This document shows positions 9,314-18,512 of a stretch of 32,273 nt of DNA, piece after piece. Each line of letters begins with the position of its first letter. The first letter of the stretch is position 1. Origin of the DNA: Stentor roeselii (taxonomy: Eukaryota > Ciliophora > Heterotrichea > Heterotrichida > Stentoridae); contig RSEH01000378.1 in the NCBI GenBank assembly GCA_006503475.1, positions 1-32,273 on the forward strand. The letters run 5' to 3'. The notes under the pieces were generated by a model. The model saw only the letters and a program-made list of their open reading frames with translations. It made no database searches and was not told where the DNA came from. The translations under genes were made by a program, and so were the position numbers.

Positions 9314-10102
9314 TCATTTACAAAAAATATTGCTTCTGGCTTCACGGATCTTTTGTCTTCGCTTGCCTTCAAGTTCACTGTCAAGATCTTTCAGTTCTTT
9401 TTCCATGTTTTTCTTGATTTCCTCAGTGACCTGCTTGAAAATTCCACTTTTTCCTCCAATGTCGTCCATGGCCAGTTGGTACTTGCTCCGGATTTCGCTG
9501 CTTCGAGTCACTTTCTCTAAAACTGAACTTTCCATGATTTTTTCCAACTCGACCTCGAATTCCGCAACGTTTTTCACAGCTGACCCTGCCGAGACGTCAC
9601 TTTCACCTTCAGAGGGTTTTCGTTGTTGCGCGGTAGTCTTGAATTTGAAAATAATTCCTTTATTCGAAGGGTTTCTTTTAGCTTCTTCGCTGGTATTTCG
9701 TGATTTCCTGTCAAGAAACCTCTTCAAAACAGAAGAGTTTTGCTTTTCGAGGTTTAAAGAAACCTGTCTGGAGATGATTTCGGATTTTCTCTCGAATTGT
9801 TTGATTTCTTGCTCAGCTTTGCGATGTTCTTTCAGGTCTGGGGTTTTTGGGTCTTTTAGAAGAAGGTTGGACTGCTTGGAGAGGCAGGTGTTCATTCGGT
9901 CTTGGTAGTACTTGAACCGAGGGTCTTTCAGGGACTCGTAGTACTCGATTGCTTGCTGATTATGGGTTACTGAGTAGAGTTCTAAAAGACTGCGAAGGGT
10001 ATCTAAGGACGGGCTTATTTCGACTGATATTTCTAGCTTTAGGATCTGGTCTGCGAAGTTGCATGGCAAGGGCTTTACTGAGTTGAAAGACTTTCGGTTC
10101 AT
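9314..10102 (-). CDS. coiled-coil protein with probable in-frame 15-nt intron
   Basis: Open throughout as 262 residues, ATG at 10102-10100, stop TGA at 9316-9314. A segment near residues 49-53 (VTHNQ) is encoded by GTAACCCATAATCAG, which fits the local intron pattern exactly (GTA start, TA at positions 9-10, CAG end). Removing it gives a 257-residue protein with a smooth helix, LLELYSQAIEYYESLKDPRF. Both readings are open, so only transcripts can decide. Residues about 95-130 and 195-255 are charged and helical or coiled-coil; 130-180 is Ser/Lys-rich. Function unknown. Its stop and that of the PX gene are separated by 3 nt, so the two 3' untranslated regions must overlap each other's coding sequence. 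Confidence 0.75.
   Translation of the reverse strand: MNRKSFNSVKPLPCNFADQILKLEISVEISPSLDTLRSLLELYSVTHNQQAIEYYESLKDPRFKYYQDRMNTCLSKQSNLLLKDPKTPDLKEHRKAEQEIKQFERKSEIISRQVSLNLEKQNSSVLKRFLDRKSRNTSEEAKRNPSNKGIIFKFKTTAQQRKPSEGESDVSAGSAVKNVAEFEVELEKIMESSVLEKVTRSSEIRSKYQLAMDDIGGKSGIFKQVTEEIKKNMEKELKDLDSELEGKRRQKIREARSNIFCK
9956..9970 (-). other. probable hidden 15-nt intron
   Basis: Minus strand reads GTAACCCATAATCAG, matching the eight better-supported introns at the 5' end, at T9-A10 and at the 3' AG. It is phase 0, has no in-frame stop, and so is invisible to a frame scan. Splicing would delete five residues and join two helical segments. Confidence 0.55.
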
Positions 10103-10613
10103 TTTTAAAAGAATGAAATTTTAGGATTGAATTGATGAGTTTTTGATGAAATGAGATTTGAAAAGTTTTGGGAGATTTGAGTTTTGAGATTTGAGGAGCC
10201 TGAATCTTATGATAAATGGAATGATTTTTAGTTGTCATCTATTTGGATTAATAATTTTTGATTTTTTGAAGTTTAAATGAAAATAGAAATGTTTAAAAGG
10301 AATATTTATCTTTTTCGAAAGATTGATTTTCAACTTATGTAAAATTTCTTCAGAAGTTTCTAGAGATTTCTCGATACAAAGCAATTACCACACACAATCA
10401 GTTATAACTTATCAATAAAAACTACAAACCCGTTACTTTCAATAATTAAAAAAGCCAAACTTTGAAATTTTCTTTGAATAATTATTTCAAAAACTAACCC
10501 CTTCCCAAAAACGATTTTTTCCCCATTGATCACTCCTATTAATTGCTAACCTCTGATGAATCCTGAAATCCCGAAACACCAACTAAAAAAACTCAATCCT
10601 CCATCTAATAAAC
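10103..10613. other. divergent intergenic region, no gene seen
   Basis: An AT-rich spacer between the divergent starts at 10102 (minus) and 10614 (plus). A 92-residue minus-strand frame enters it from 10238 but overlaps the coiled-coil gene in another frame and has biased, low-information composition, so I do not call it. The promoters of both flanking genes should lie here. Confidence 0.6.
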
Positions 10614-12017
10614 ATGGGAATCTGCTCAACAATTTTAAAACCTTCAAACAAAGACGAAAAATACCGATCAATCTGCACATACCCCCGGGTCTGCACAGTG
10701 AACATAAAAAAGAAGTTAAACCGTACATCAAGTGACCAATACGACTTCCACCTAACAGAGCCAACTCAATTAAAAACCGAAGAAGTGGTAGTCGATTCGA
10801 TCCACTACATAATAAGCCAGTGCATCCTTCCAGGTATCGACCCTCGCGGGCAATTCTTCAAAAAATGCCAGGACAACTGCCTGGTGCTTTACTCGTCCTG
10901 CTCAATTTTCCTGGGACTTTTCGACGGCCACGGGCGAGAAGGTTTAAAAGTAGTGAATTTTTGCTGCTTTTTCGCTGAAAAGTTCTTTTTAAGCCAGTGG
11001 GACCCTTCAGTACTGTCCACATAGTGCTCGGCCGTTGATTTTCTGACGAATCTCTGTGAAAAGTGCGACGAGGAGCTAAGTCAATCACTGTCGAAAATCG
11101 ATTCAACTTATTCAGGGACGTAATTTTTACTTAGAACTGCAGTTTTCATGATAATTTCTTCAGGAGTGGCGTACACTGCAAGTCTAGGCGACTCTCGCGG
11201 TGTTCTCTGCACCCGACGACAGGTGAACCGTCTGGTGCCGTTCGTGCCTCATGTAGAAGACGACATAATCCAAACTCTGAAAGAATCTCGTCCGCTGCGC
11301 GTTGATGAGTCGCTCTTCGAAGTCCAGCTGACCCGCGACCTGAAGCCCGAAGACCCTGAAGAGTACTCCAGGATACTCGAAGCAGGCGGCAGGGTCAAGC
11401 GGCTCATCGACGACGACGGCAATAAAATCGGGCCGTTCAGGGTCTGGGAAAGCGACTCGAACACCCCAGGCCTGACGATGACCAGGTCCATTGGCGACTC
11501 GGCCGCCAAAAGCATTGGATTGGTCTCGACTCCGACTGTCACATCACTTAAGCTTAACTTCAAAGAAGACTTGTTCATTGTCATCGCCTCTGACGGCATC
11601 TGGCATTGCATGGACAACTCGGATGTCATCAACTTCGTCGAAATCTGCAGGCCGATGACTTGCAAGGAAATCATCAGGCATAAGGACTCGGAAGTCAGTG
11701 TCGCTAACAGCTGCATCGCTCAGATCTTGTGTGAAGAAGCTCGGGTCAGGTGGCTGCAAGTTGTTGAAGCTGAAGATGTTGAAATTGATGATATCAGTTG
11801 TGTTGTTGTGGAAGTCTTCACTCATCAGGAACCTAAAAAGAATGTCTTGAAAAGTAAAAGTGTCAAAGTTAATATGAGTGAAAAGGAAAAACCTGTGATG
11901 ATTATGGAGAAGAATAAGAGGACTGGAAGAACTCCGACTGTTAAGTTGACAAATATCAGGGACCCTAAGCGAGGAAGTCACGTGTCTCCGATTGACTTTG
12001 ACTTTACTGACCAGTAG
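10614..12017 (+). CDS. PP2C-family Ser/Thr phosphatase, 457 aa, two introns
   Basis: Three exons (10614-11009, 11025-11119, 11135-12017) joined by two 15-nt introns give 1374 nt, or 457 residues. Splicing restores the conserved S-G-T-T-A-V run across intron 2. PP2C motifs in order: KKCQDN (Asp87 of the alveolate/plant-style N-Q-D-N motif), GLFDGHG (Asp104), YTASLGDSRGVL, EAGGRVKR, TMTRSIGD, VIASDGIWHCMDN and a final D-D-I-S; these retain the metal-binding aspartates. Mn/Mg-dependent phosphatase activity is therefore expected. The start MGIC carries Gly2 and Cys4, suggesting myristoylation plus palmitoylation and a membrane location (inference). The C-terminus beyond the catalytic domain (about 80 residues) is basic and likely disordered. 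Confidence 0.93.
11010..11024 (+). other. 15-nt intron 1 of the PP2C gene
   Basis: Sequence GTACTGTCCACATAG, phase 0. Retention would end translation at the TAG formed by its last three bases. Splicing joins QWDPS to CSAVDFL. Confidence 0.9.
11120..11134 (+). other. 15-nt intron 2 of the PP2C gene
   Basis: Sequence GTAATTTTTACTTAG, phase 2. Retention gives an immediate TAA. Splicing restores the PP2C run S-G-T-T-A-V-F, which is strong evidence for the boundary. Confidence 0.95.
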
Positions 12018-12173
12018 AAGGTATTTAAAGACTCAAGCTTTATTCAGTGCTGCAATTCAAGCACTTCATTTTTATGATAATTAAAGATTGGTTTAATAGT
12101 ATTCTTTAAGTCCTTATTCATCAAGTTTCGCAAGTTGAACATAAAATCTTCTATTTCTTAGTAATTTATTATA

Positions 12174-12758
12174 ATGTCGATATCAACTCCAACCATTAGC
12201 GAGGTCTTACTTTCTAATCCCAACGATGACCCTCACAACTTGAAAGTTCAAAACGACCACCTGAATGAAGACGGGTCCTTAATGACAGACAAAGACCTGA
12301 GCAGTGAATGTGTTTCTCTTGAAAGCGAGGTGATTAAAATAAAAGAAATCACTGACAGTTTGACAATTTCAGCCAAAGACAACCTGAAAAAGCACCTTCA
12401 CGTCAAAAATAAGATGCGAAGTCAGTCACTCAACTCACTGGACATACAAGGATTTAAAAAGGCACAAGGCAATGAAAAGTCCAATGAAGCCACCCAGGAA
12501 TTCGAAGTTTTTACAAAAAGTAAAGGGGATTATTCACCTCTTGATGTTGATGAATTAATTAAAAGCAACTCGGAACTCAGCGTCATCTTGAGTCAAATGC
12601 AAGGACAGCTTAAATCTCTTCAGGAAAAATATGAAAGGCATAATCGTTCACTTGAAAAAATTCAAGAAACGAATGCTTTGTATATCAGGGAACGTGACGC
12701 TAGTTTTAAAATGGAAGATAAGAGTAAAAGTACTGTATGTTCTTGCAGGATAATTTAA
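12174..12758 (+). CDS. hypothetical 194-aa protein with C-terminal CxCaaX (CSCRII)
   Basis: Intact frame of 194 residues. The N-terminal half is acidic and Ser-rich; residues about 125-175 form a coiled coil (SELSVILSQMQGQLKSLQEK). The last six residues are CSCRII: C-R-I-I fits a CaaX prenylation box with X = Ile, and a second Cys two residues upstream could be acylated. This suggests a membrane-tethered coiled-coil adaptor (inference). The same CxCaaX layout ends the unrelated small protein at 17909-18208. No catalytic motif is seen. It is transcribed in the same direction as the PP2C gene, 156 nt downstream of it. Confidence 0.75.
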   Translation: MSISTPTISEVLLSNPNDDPHNLKVQNDHLNEDGSLMTDKDLSSECVSLESEVIKIKEITDSLTISAKDNLKKHLHVKNKMRSQSLNSLDIQGFKKAQGNEKSNEATQEFEVFTKSKGDYSPLDVDELIKSNSELSVILSQMQGQLKSLQEKYERHNRSLEKIQETNALYIRERDASFKMEDKSKSTVCSCRII

Positions 12759-13237
12759 CAATAATTATTTTAGTTTGAGGATTAAGAATTTTTGAGTTGA
12801 TGATGAAGATTGGAACTTGTTTTAAGAGATTATTTTTGGAATAGAAAAGAAGATAAGGATTTCACTTTTGACGATAAGACTTGTTGATATATATTTTTTT
12901 TGGTAGTTACTTTTGATTTCTTGGTGACCCTGAATACTTAGGAAGTTATTTTTTTAAATCTGAAATTCTTACTTTTTGGAAATTGATTAAATAATGTTTT
13001 CTGTGATTTTTTAAAAATTTAGTGGATTCGTAGTATCTCAGGATTGATTTTAAATAAACTGATTAAATCAGTAAGGTAGAAAACCTTTTAATCTGCCTAT
13101 CGTTCAAGGATTTTATCTGTATAAAATAATATTGGTATGTAAATATAGGACTTAGTTCAATCTTAAACTAATGATTTTCCTGATTCTAATCCCATGGAAA
13201 TCTTTAGGCATATTTAACCAAAATGATACAAACTTTA
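12759..13237. other. AT-rich intergenic region, no gene seen
   Basis: A T-rich spacer of about 480 bases between the CxCaaX protein gene and the end of the decayed minus-strand gene. I see no coding stretch, RNA gene or clear repeat. Confidence 0.55.
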
Positions 13238-13951
13238 TTAGTCACCTAATCTTTTTCCTGCAACCTTTATAACACTCTCCTGATTTTTCAAATTTTCTAG
13301 AATATTTCTCATTCCTTGATTGGTTTCTTCATGATTTTCTTCAAGTTTTACTAATCTTCCTTCAAGTTTTTCAAATCCTTCCAGTTTAGCAATGTTATCT
13401 TGACTTCTTCGACTTGTAGCAGTCTTCTTTCAGCAGTTTCCAGATTACTTCTAACTTTACCTGCTTCTTTTGATGCGTTTATATCAACTTCCTTTAAATT
13501 TACTGCTATTTCATCTGTATTCTCCTTCAGTATATCGACTTTCGTTGCTGTTTCTGTAGTTTTTTTTTCAAGTTTTTGAGTTTTTTCATTAATAATTTCT
13601 CAGTTAATATTTTTTTTAAGGTTTTGCAAATTTTTTCTGTTTTTTTTTCTATGCTAGATATAATTTTCTTAATCTCTGTTTTTTTCACTTGCACAAATTT
13701 CAACAGAGTTAAGCCGCACCCCAAGTTCCTTCATTTTTCCTAATTTTTTTCGGATTCTCAAATTAGGCCATCTGACTGTTTTTTAAATTGAAATCTTTTC
13801 TTCCTGATTTTTCAATCGGACATAGAGATGATAATGTCCATCTTGTGGCCCATCAATGAAACATCGATATTTTTTGTTTTCCTAAGATATATATATCTTC
13901 TGGTAGTGACTCCTCTATCTTGATAGTAATTTTAGGTTCGGCCGGGTCCAT
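13238..13951 (-). pseudogene. decayed coiled-coil gene with several frameshifts
   Basis: The minus strand from an ATG at 13951-13949 to a TAA at 13240-13238 reads as protein in successive frames. It starts MDPAEPKITIKIEESLPEDI, continues after a frame change as CFIDGPQDGHYHLYVRLKNQ, passes an in-frame TAA within ATTTAAAAAAC, and becomes a coiled coil (EIAVNLKEVDINASKEAGKV). After another shift near 13407 it ends in KLEGFEKLEGRLVKLEENHE and GKRLGD. About five interruptions are visible, four of them beside runs of A on the minus strand. Codon use in the pieces looks coding. The parent family is not recognised. The alternative is homopolymer sequencing error in a live gene. The 65-aa frame at 13527-13724 is one fragment of it. 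Confidence 0.65.
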
Positions 13952-14115
13952 AACAATAATTATAAACATATTTTCAATAAAAATTTGAATCTTATGGTGA
14001 TTTTAAACTTTATTATTTTTCCAAACCTTCATGTAAAAAACTAATGTCTTTGTAGTGTTTAAACTTTATAATAAAAAAATTTCTCTCTATTTCAAGAATC
14101 TTACTAATAATTTTA

Positions 14116-15402
14116 ATGTACCTTTTACTGAAAAAAAGCATTTTCAGGTACTTTTCCACCAAAAAATTCGAAGAAATCCATGAAAAATTCGGTCTTACCC
14201 CAAAAGCCATCCAAATGCTTTGCTCCCTGACAGACTCTTTAATATCCTCTCAAAACCTTCCAGAAGCCGAAACAGGTTCCAAGTACTTGTCAAGTCTCTT
14301 TAACCAACTAAGCCCAAGCCAAAAGTTAGACTCAGTGACTCATCTTTCAAAGTTAGCTCCAAAGCTAGAGTCTCAAGGTTTACTCGAAGCAGCAAAGAAC
14401 TTATACTTATCATCATTTCTAACCTTTCAGTCCAAACAAAGTGAAAATCTTTCAAAGTACTTTTCAACAGGTATCGAAGCAGCGAATATTTCAACAGAAC
14501 TTGAAGATTACTCGAAAGCTGAAGAAATTTTTTTGGAACTTTTGAAAAGTGTTAAAATTTTAAGGGACTTGAAGTTAAAAGGAATATTTTACGAGTCTCT
14601 TGGAAGACTTCGGTACAATCAGGGACAGACTGACCAGGCAATTGAGTATCTTGAGATGTCAAGAGAGATTTTATCGAAGTTCAATGAAGATCAAAACCTT
14701 TCCATGATCCTCGCGTCGTTGTTTTGTCAGCTTGGAGACCTTTATTGTTTTAAAAACGAGTTCATCAAAGCGAAGGAAAACATCACAGCTGGAATTCTTT
14801 TCTTTACTAAAAATGATGAAGTTGATTTAGAAGCTTTGGCCAATATGCATGCAAAGCTCTGCGAGATTTACTTTCATTTAGCTGAAATTCAAGAAATTTT
14901 CAATGTGATTAAAATGGTTGAAGAGGTTTTTTTGAGTGCTAAAGAACAGACTCGGATTATTTCTAACTTTTACACAAACGTTGCTGATAAAATCATTGAA
15001 ATTGGAAAAGATTATAAAACTTGTTTTAAGGTGTTGCAGGCTTACTTGGACTTTGTTTTGAAAAATATTGGAGAAGAGACTCAAATCGCTTCTCAGGCTT
15101 ATGGCTTTTTTGCTGAAAAGTACCTTGAAAAAAATAAGTATAAGGAGGCTGTTGTGCATGCGGAACGGGCTCTTGATATACAGAAAAAACTTAAGAATGA
15201 AAATGGACAGATACTTGCTTTGAATTTGTTGGCTTCTATTTACTTGAAAATAGGTGATTTGGAATTGGTTAAAGAGTTTCTGAGTCAGGTTACGAATTTA
15301 TTGCTGGTTTGTAAAAATGATGAATTGGAAAATCTGCATAAACAGAACCTAGCTAATTTTCATGCTTATTACTTTGCGCATGTTTCAGCGCCGAAAAAAT
15401 GA
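14116..15402 (+). CDS. TPR-repeat protein, possible mitochondrial presequence, 428 aa
   Basis: Intact frame of 428 residues. The first 20 residues, MYLLLKKSIFRYFSTKKFEE, lack acidic residues until position 19 and contain R-Y-F-S, typical of a mitochondrial targeting peptide. Tandem TPR helix pairs follow from about 85 to 400, for example AANISTELEDYSKAEEIFLE, then YESLGRLRYNQGQTDQAIEY, and near the end AEKYLEKNKYKEAVVHAERA with LLASIYLKIGDLELV. Such arrays bind partner proteins. A mitochondrial assembly or translation role would fit the presequence but is an inference. It is followed at 15565 by the PGP-repeat gene on the same strand. Confidence 0.85.
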   Translation: MYLLLKKSIFRYFSTKKFEEIHEKFGLTPKAIQMLCSLTDSLISSQNLPEAETGSKYLSSLFNQLSPSQKLDSVTHLSKLAPKLESQGLLEAAKNLYLSSFLTFQSKQSENLSKYFSTGIEAANISTELEDYSKAEEIFLELLKSVKILRDLKLKGIFYESLGRLRYNQGQTDQAIEYLEMSREILSKFNEDQNLSMILASLFCQLGDLYCFKNEFIKAKENITAGILFFTKNDEVDLEALANMHAKLCEIYFHLAEIQEIFNVIKMVEEVFLSAKEQTRIISNFYTNVADKIIEIGKDYKTCFKVLQAYLDFVLKNIGEETQIASQAYGFFAEKYLEKNKYKEAVVHAERALDIQKKLKNENGQILALNLLASIYLKIGDLELVKEFLSQVTNLLLVCKNDELENLHKQNLANFHAYYFAHVSAPKK

Positions 15403-15564
15403 AAAGTTTAAAGGTTAAAAGTAATAGTCAGTTTTTAAGATTTGATTAAAAATATGATTACTTTCTCTGTATCATTCCAACTCCACTCCAAAATCCAATC
15501 TCCAAACTCTTCACCCAAACCCAACCCTCACGTAGAATTTTTCCATAATATTTTTCCAGATTAA

Positions 15565-16818
15565 ATGAAAAAGTCTTCACCTGCCTATACAATGCGAGGT
15601 CGATCAAAAGATCAAAGTTCTCTAGAAGTTCCAGGTCCAGGTAGTTACAACCCCAACCTAACAAACCTCGACAAAAGTCCAAACTACAAAATCGGTACAT
15701 CAGATCGATTATCCTCCAAACTAAGCTGGGAAAATCCCGGTCCAGGTTCATACGACCCGAAGCAATCAGCCAAGCTTTCTCCCCGAGCAGTGTAAGACCT
15801 ATAAAGGATTGGGAAGTCAAAAAGAGGAAAAACTGATATTCAAGAAATCACCCCGGGGCCAGGTTCATACGAAAACGAAGTCGGAGTAGGAGGGCCTAAA
15901 TACAGTATGAAGGGCAACAAGCTCAGCAACTCCGACAACTACTTTCCAGGTCCTGGGTCCTACACGCCAAGACAAGAGTTCAGCAAGACAATGGTTCCAT
16001 CATACGCGATAGGCAAGGCAAAGCGAATGATAAGTCAAGAATCAAGAGTGCCAGGTCCAGGGTCTTATAACTCCGGAGAGACCTTTCATGGACCCAAGTG
16101 GAAAGTAGGGACTCAGAAAAGACTTGTGTCGAAATTCGAAGAAATCCCAGGACCTGGAGCGTATGAGTCCATGTCTGAACATTCACAGCCGGCTTACACG
16201 ATGAGGCCGAAAAGACCTGTCACGTCTGGATCTGCAGGGCCTGGGCCAGGCGCGTATTCTCCTCGAGAAACTTCTTCTTCTATTAACTACTCGATTGGCC
16301 AGAGCGAGAGGAACTGTTACAAGTTGAATGAAGTCCCTGGGCCGGCTTCTTATGAAACAGCGACGCCGAAGACCCGCTCAGCTTTTTTTGGCTCGGGTCA
16401 GCGCGCCTTTAGCATCGGAGAAGATAAAAACCCGGGACCGGGGAACTATGAAAATCTTGTCCCTTGGCAGGGGCCGAAGTACTCGATGAGAAAAAAGAAT
16501 AAAAATAAGGATTTTGATGAATTTCCGGTAAGTTTTATGTAGGGACCTGGGAATTATAACCCTAAACAAGTCTTTAAAGCTGAACCTGCGTGGAAAGTAG
16601 GAAATGAAAAGAGAATACCTGAAAAAAATAATAGAAATCCGGGACCTGGGAGTTATGGAGATAAAAGTTCGTTAAGTGGACCAAAATGGGCTTTTACTCG
16701 GACTTCTAGGGCTCAAAAGTCCCAAGAGTCGTTTCCAGGGCCAGGAACTTACGAAATAAAAGCAACTATCCCTGATGTGCCTGCTTATTTAATGGCATCA
16801 GTTTCATCAAATAGTTAA
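15565..16818 (+). CDS. STPGR/PGP-repeat (SHIPPO/ODF3-like) protein, 407 aa, two introns
   Basis: Exons 15565-15791, 15807-16527 and 16543-16818 total 1224 nt, or 407 residues. Twelve STPGR repeats are visible, each a PGPG-S/A/N/T-Y core (one is PGPASY), about 30-40 residues apart: EVPGPGSYNP, NPGPGSYDP, TPGPGSYEN, FPGPGSYTP, VPGPGSYNS, IPGPGAYES, GPGPGAYSP, VPGPASYET, NPGPGNYEN, FPGPGNYNP, NPGPGSYGD and FPGPGTYEI. Between cores lie basic P-x-Y-x-M/I-G-like strands. The repeat is characteristic of ODF3/SHIPPO proteins associated with ciliary microtubules and cytoskeletal arrays. Splicing intron 2 restores the core F-P-G-P-G-N-Y, which confirms that boundary. No other domain is present. Confidence 0.93.
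15792..15806 (+). other. 15-nt intron 1 of the PGP-repeat gene
   Basis: Sequence GTAAGACCTATAAAG, phase 2, with TA at positions 9-10. Retention creates TAA at once. Splicing gives SPRAVIGKSKRG and keeps the repeats in frame up to the next PGPGSY. Confidence 0.93.
16528..16542 (+). other. 15-nt intron 2 of the PGP-repeat gene
   Basis: Sequence GTAAGTTTTATGTAG, phase 0, ending in TAG. Splicing joins E-F-P to G-P-G-N-Y-N-P and so rebuilds a repeat core exactly. Confidence 0.95.
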
Positions 16819-16843
16819 TTTTAAAGATTAAGTATCTTTTAAC

Positions 16844-17506
16844 TTAATAGAAGTTAAATCTTGGCTCAGCAAAAGCTTTTTCATTGTCAATTTGATAATT
16901 TTCTGAATACTTCAAATCAAAGTCAAAAAATCCTTCTTCTAAGCTGAAAGCTTCTCGAGGGTTATTCGAGATACTATCGGGAGACTCGAAATATCTGCAG
17001 TTTTCGAGTTTTTCAGACCTTTTTTCCATAATTTTTTCGAAATCTTTTCCAAAAGCTTTGATTGCGTTATATAATTGCGGCTTCTTCACGTCACTTTTCA
17101 TTTCAGATCTGGGAAGAAATCTTGAAGGTCCTTTTTTTTCTTTTCTTGGACTCAAAGAAACGTAAGGAGCTTGTTTTAAATGCAGAGTTCTGCTTGAATC
17201 TTTGAAGTCTGTCTCAGGAGAACCGTCTGAAACGTTTTCAATTGAGTTCTTCAAAACTTTTTCTAATGGTTTTTGAAGAGGTTTTATTCCTGAGGACTGG
17301 AATCTTGGAACTGCGTATCTTGAACCTTTTGGTTCTATCAGAGTGTTGAATCGAGTGGTCTTTCTTTTTTCTCGAATTGTCAATGAAGGAAGAAGTGGAT
17401 TACGTGATGGGCACTGCGGGTGGACCGTGTTTTGTGCTCGGTTTTTCAGAGTAAGGACTTTTTCTTTACTTCCCTCGGAATGTTTTTTCGAGTGGTTTAG
17501 ATCCAT
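16844..17506 (-). CDS. hypothetical basic protein, 220 aa
   Basis: Intact frame of 220 residues, ATG at 17506-17504. Composition is Lys/Arg/Ser/Pro-rich in the first 150 residues (for example RFQSSGIKPLQKPLEKVLKN), likely disordered. A short helical segment near 155-175 (YNAIKAFGKDFEKIMEKRSE) and an acidic, aromatic C-terminus follow. No family is recognised and no TM segment is seen. Its stop is 25 nt from the stop of the convergent PGP-repeat gene, so their 3' ends probably overlap as transcripts. Confidence 0.7.
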   Translation of the reverse strand: MDLNHSKKHSEGSKEKVLTLKNRAQNTVHPQCPSRNPLLPSLTIREKRKTTRFNTLIEPKGSRYAVPRFQSSGIKPLQKPLEKVLKNSIENVSDGSPETDFKDSSRTLHLKQAPYVSLSPRKEKKGPSRFLPRSEMKSDVKKPQLYNAIKAFGKDFEKIMEKRSEKLENCRYFESPDSISNNPREAFSLEEGFFDFDLKYSENYQIDNEKAFAEPRFNFY

Positions 17507-17908
17507 TAATAATAATCAACATTTAGGATGAACATGATATTCAGTTGGCAGATTATTGGAATTTGGAGATGATTTTAGAGGGTATTGGATATAAATTGCT
17601 GAAATATTTGTTTTTCATTTAATATTAGATAGATTAGAGTTATTTATCTCATTTTGGGTTAAAGTTCCTAGACGAGATTGAAGGTTTGATAATTGATAAG
17701 TTAGATGATGAATCTTTAATATTTCAAGTCTTTTAATAAATATTCTAATATCTTCACAACTCATCACACATCAAAAGTCCAGAAATCCTCAGATCTCAAT
17801 CCAAAACCCAGCAAACCCTAAAACATCTTCCCTCAATTTCTTTACCCATAACCAAAGCTCTTATCCTAAAGATCCCAACAAAATTTCTATTCTAAATATA
17901 TTAACTGA
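17507..17908. other. intergenic region, no gene seen
   Basis: An AT-rich spacer of about 400 bases between two minus-strand genes. It should contain the promoter of the 220-aa gene and the 3' untranslated region of the small CaaX gene. Nothing else is recognised. Confidence 0.55.
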
Positions 17909-18208
17909 TTAAAATATAAGACAGGCACATGATTTGCCTTTAGGCGAGTCATTATCATCATACCTAATCGGTTCAACTTCAAAAACAGTGCAAATCGGGG
18001 CATTTTTGTTTTTATCCTTGAAAGTGACTTTCCGAGAGATCTCAAGATTAGCAGTAGAAGTCCTTCTAATAGTACTTTTATTCTGAGTGAGCCTCTTCAC
18101 TCCAATAGTGCAAGATTTTTTCAATATCCCTCGAGTAGGACTTCGATTAAGTCCTATATCTTCAGGAGTGTTGACTGAAGAGATTTCAACCGCATTGGTA
18201 GAGTCCAT
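17909..18208 (-). CDS. small 99-aa protein with C-terminal CxCaaX (CACLIF)
   Basis: Intact frame of 99 residues ending SCACLIF. The last four residues, C-L-I-F, are a good CaaX box (X = Phe often goes with geranylgeranylation), with another Cys two residues upstream. The middle is basic with Ser/Thr-rich stretches (KSTIRRTSTANLEISRKV), including R-R-T-S, a possible kinase A-type site. It is probably a peripheral membrane protein; function is unknown. The gene begins 37 nt after the stop of the 88-aa gene on the same strand. Confidence 0.7.
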   Translation of the reverse strand: MDSTNAVEISSVNTPEDIGLNRSPTRGILKKSCTIGVKRLTQNKSTIRRTSTANLEISRKVTFKDKNKNAPICTVFEVEPIRYDDNDSPKGKSCACLIF

Positions 18209-18245
18209 TTATAAGATGCTTAGACTGAAGAATATCTAAACTATT

Positions 18246-18512
18246 CTAAATAGATTCGACATATCGTTCTCGTGTCCTGAACTCAGTGTAAACCTTTCCA
18301 GACCCGTAGTCAGGCATGACTCGCGTTTCAACCATCTGGCTAGAGAAAGTGATGGGAAACACTGCTGCTACTGTTGTCAGCACCCAACAGCTGAAGATCC
18401 CTGAAATGAAATTGACAATCATGAAGTGATTTTTAGATATCCGATTAATACGATTCTCAGTCAATAAATGCACGTTTTTTGGGACTTTGCTCAGAAGTCG
18501 GCTTACAATCAT
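18246..18512 (-). CDS. small single-TM protein, 88 aa
   Basis: Intact frame of 88 residues with ATG at 18512-18510 and stop TAG at 18248-18246. The N-terminus (about 1-28) is basic with few acidic residues and could be a mitochondrial or membrane-topology signal. Residues about 30-57 are one hydrophobic helix (VNFISGIFSCWVLTTVAAVF). The C-terminal 30 residues are polar and Arg/Glu-rich. The size and layout resemble accessory subunits of mitochondrial inner-membrane complexes, but I recognise no specific family. It is divergent from the lipase gene, with about 100 nt between the ATGs. Confidence 0.65.
   Translation of the reverse strand: MIVSRLLSKVPKNVHLLTENRINRISKNHFMIVNFISGIFSCWVLTTVAAVFPITFSSQMVETRVMPDYGSGKVYTEFRTRERYVESI

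Noticed and set aside
9330-9908. 192-residue plus-strand frame
   Set aside because: It lies entirely antisense to the coiled-coil gene at 9314-10102 and is Ser/Phe/Leu-rich, as expected of the complement of Lys/Glu-rich codons.
9960-10238. 92-residue minus-strand frame
   Set aside because: Overlaps the start of the coiled-coil gene in another frame and has repetitive low-information composition.
11249-11981. Two long minus-strand frames (155 and 145 residues)
   Set aside because: Antisense shadows of the PP2C catalytic domain, which has clear motifs on the plus strand.
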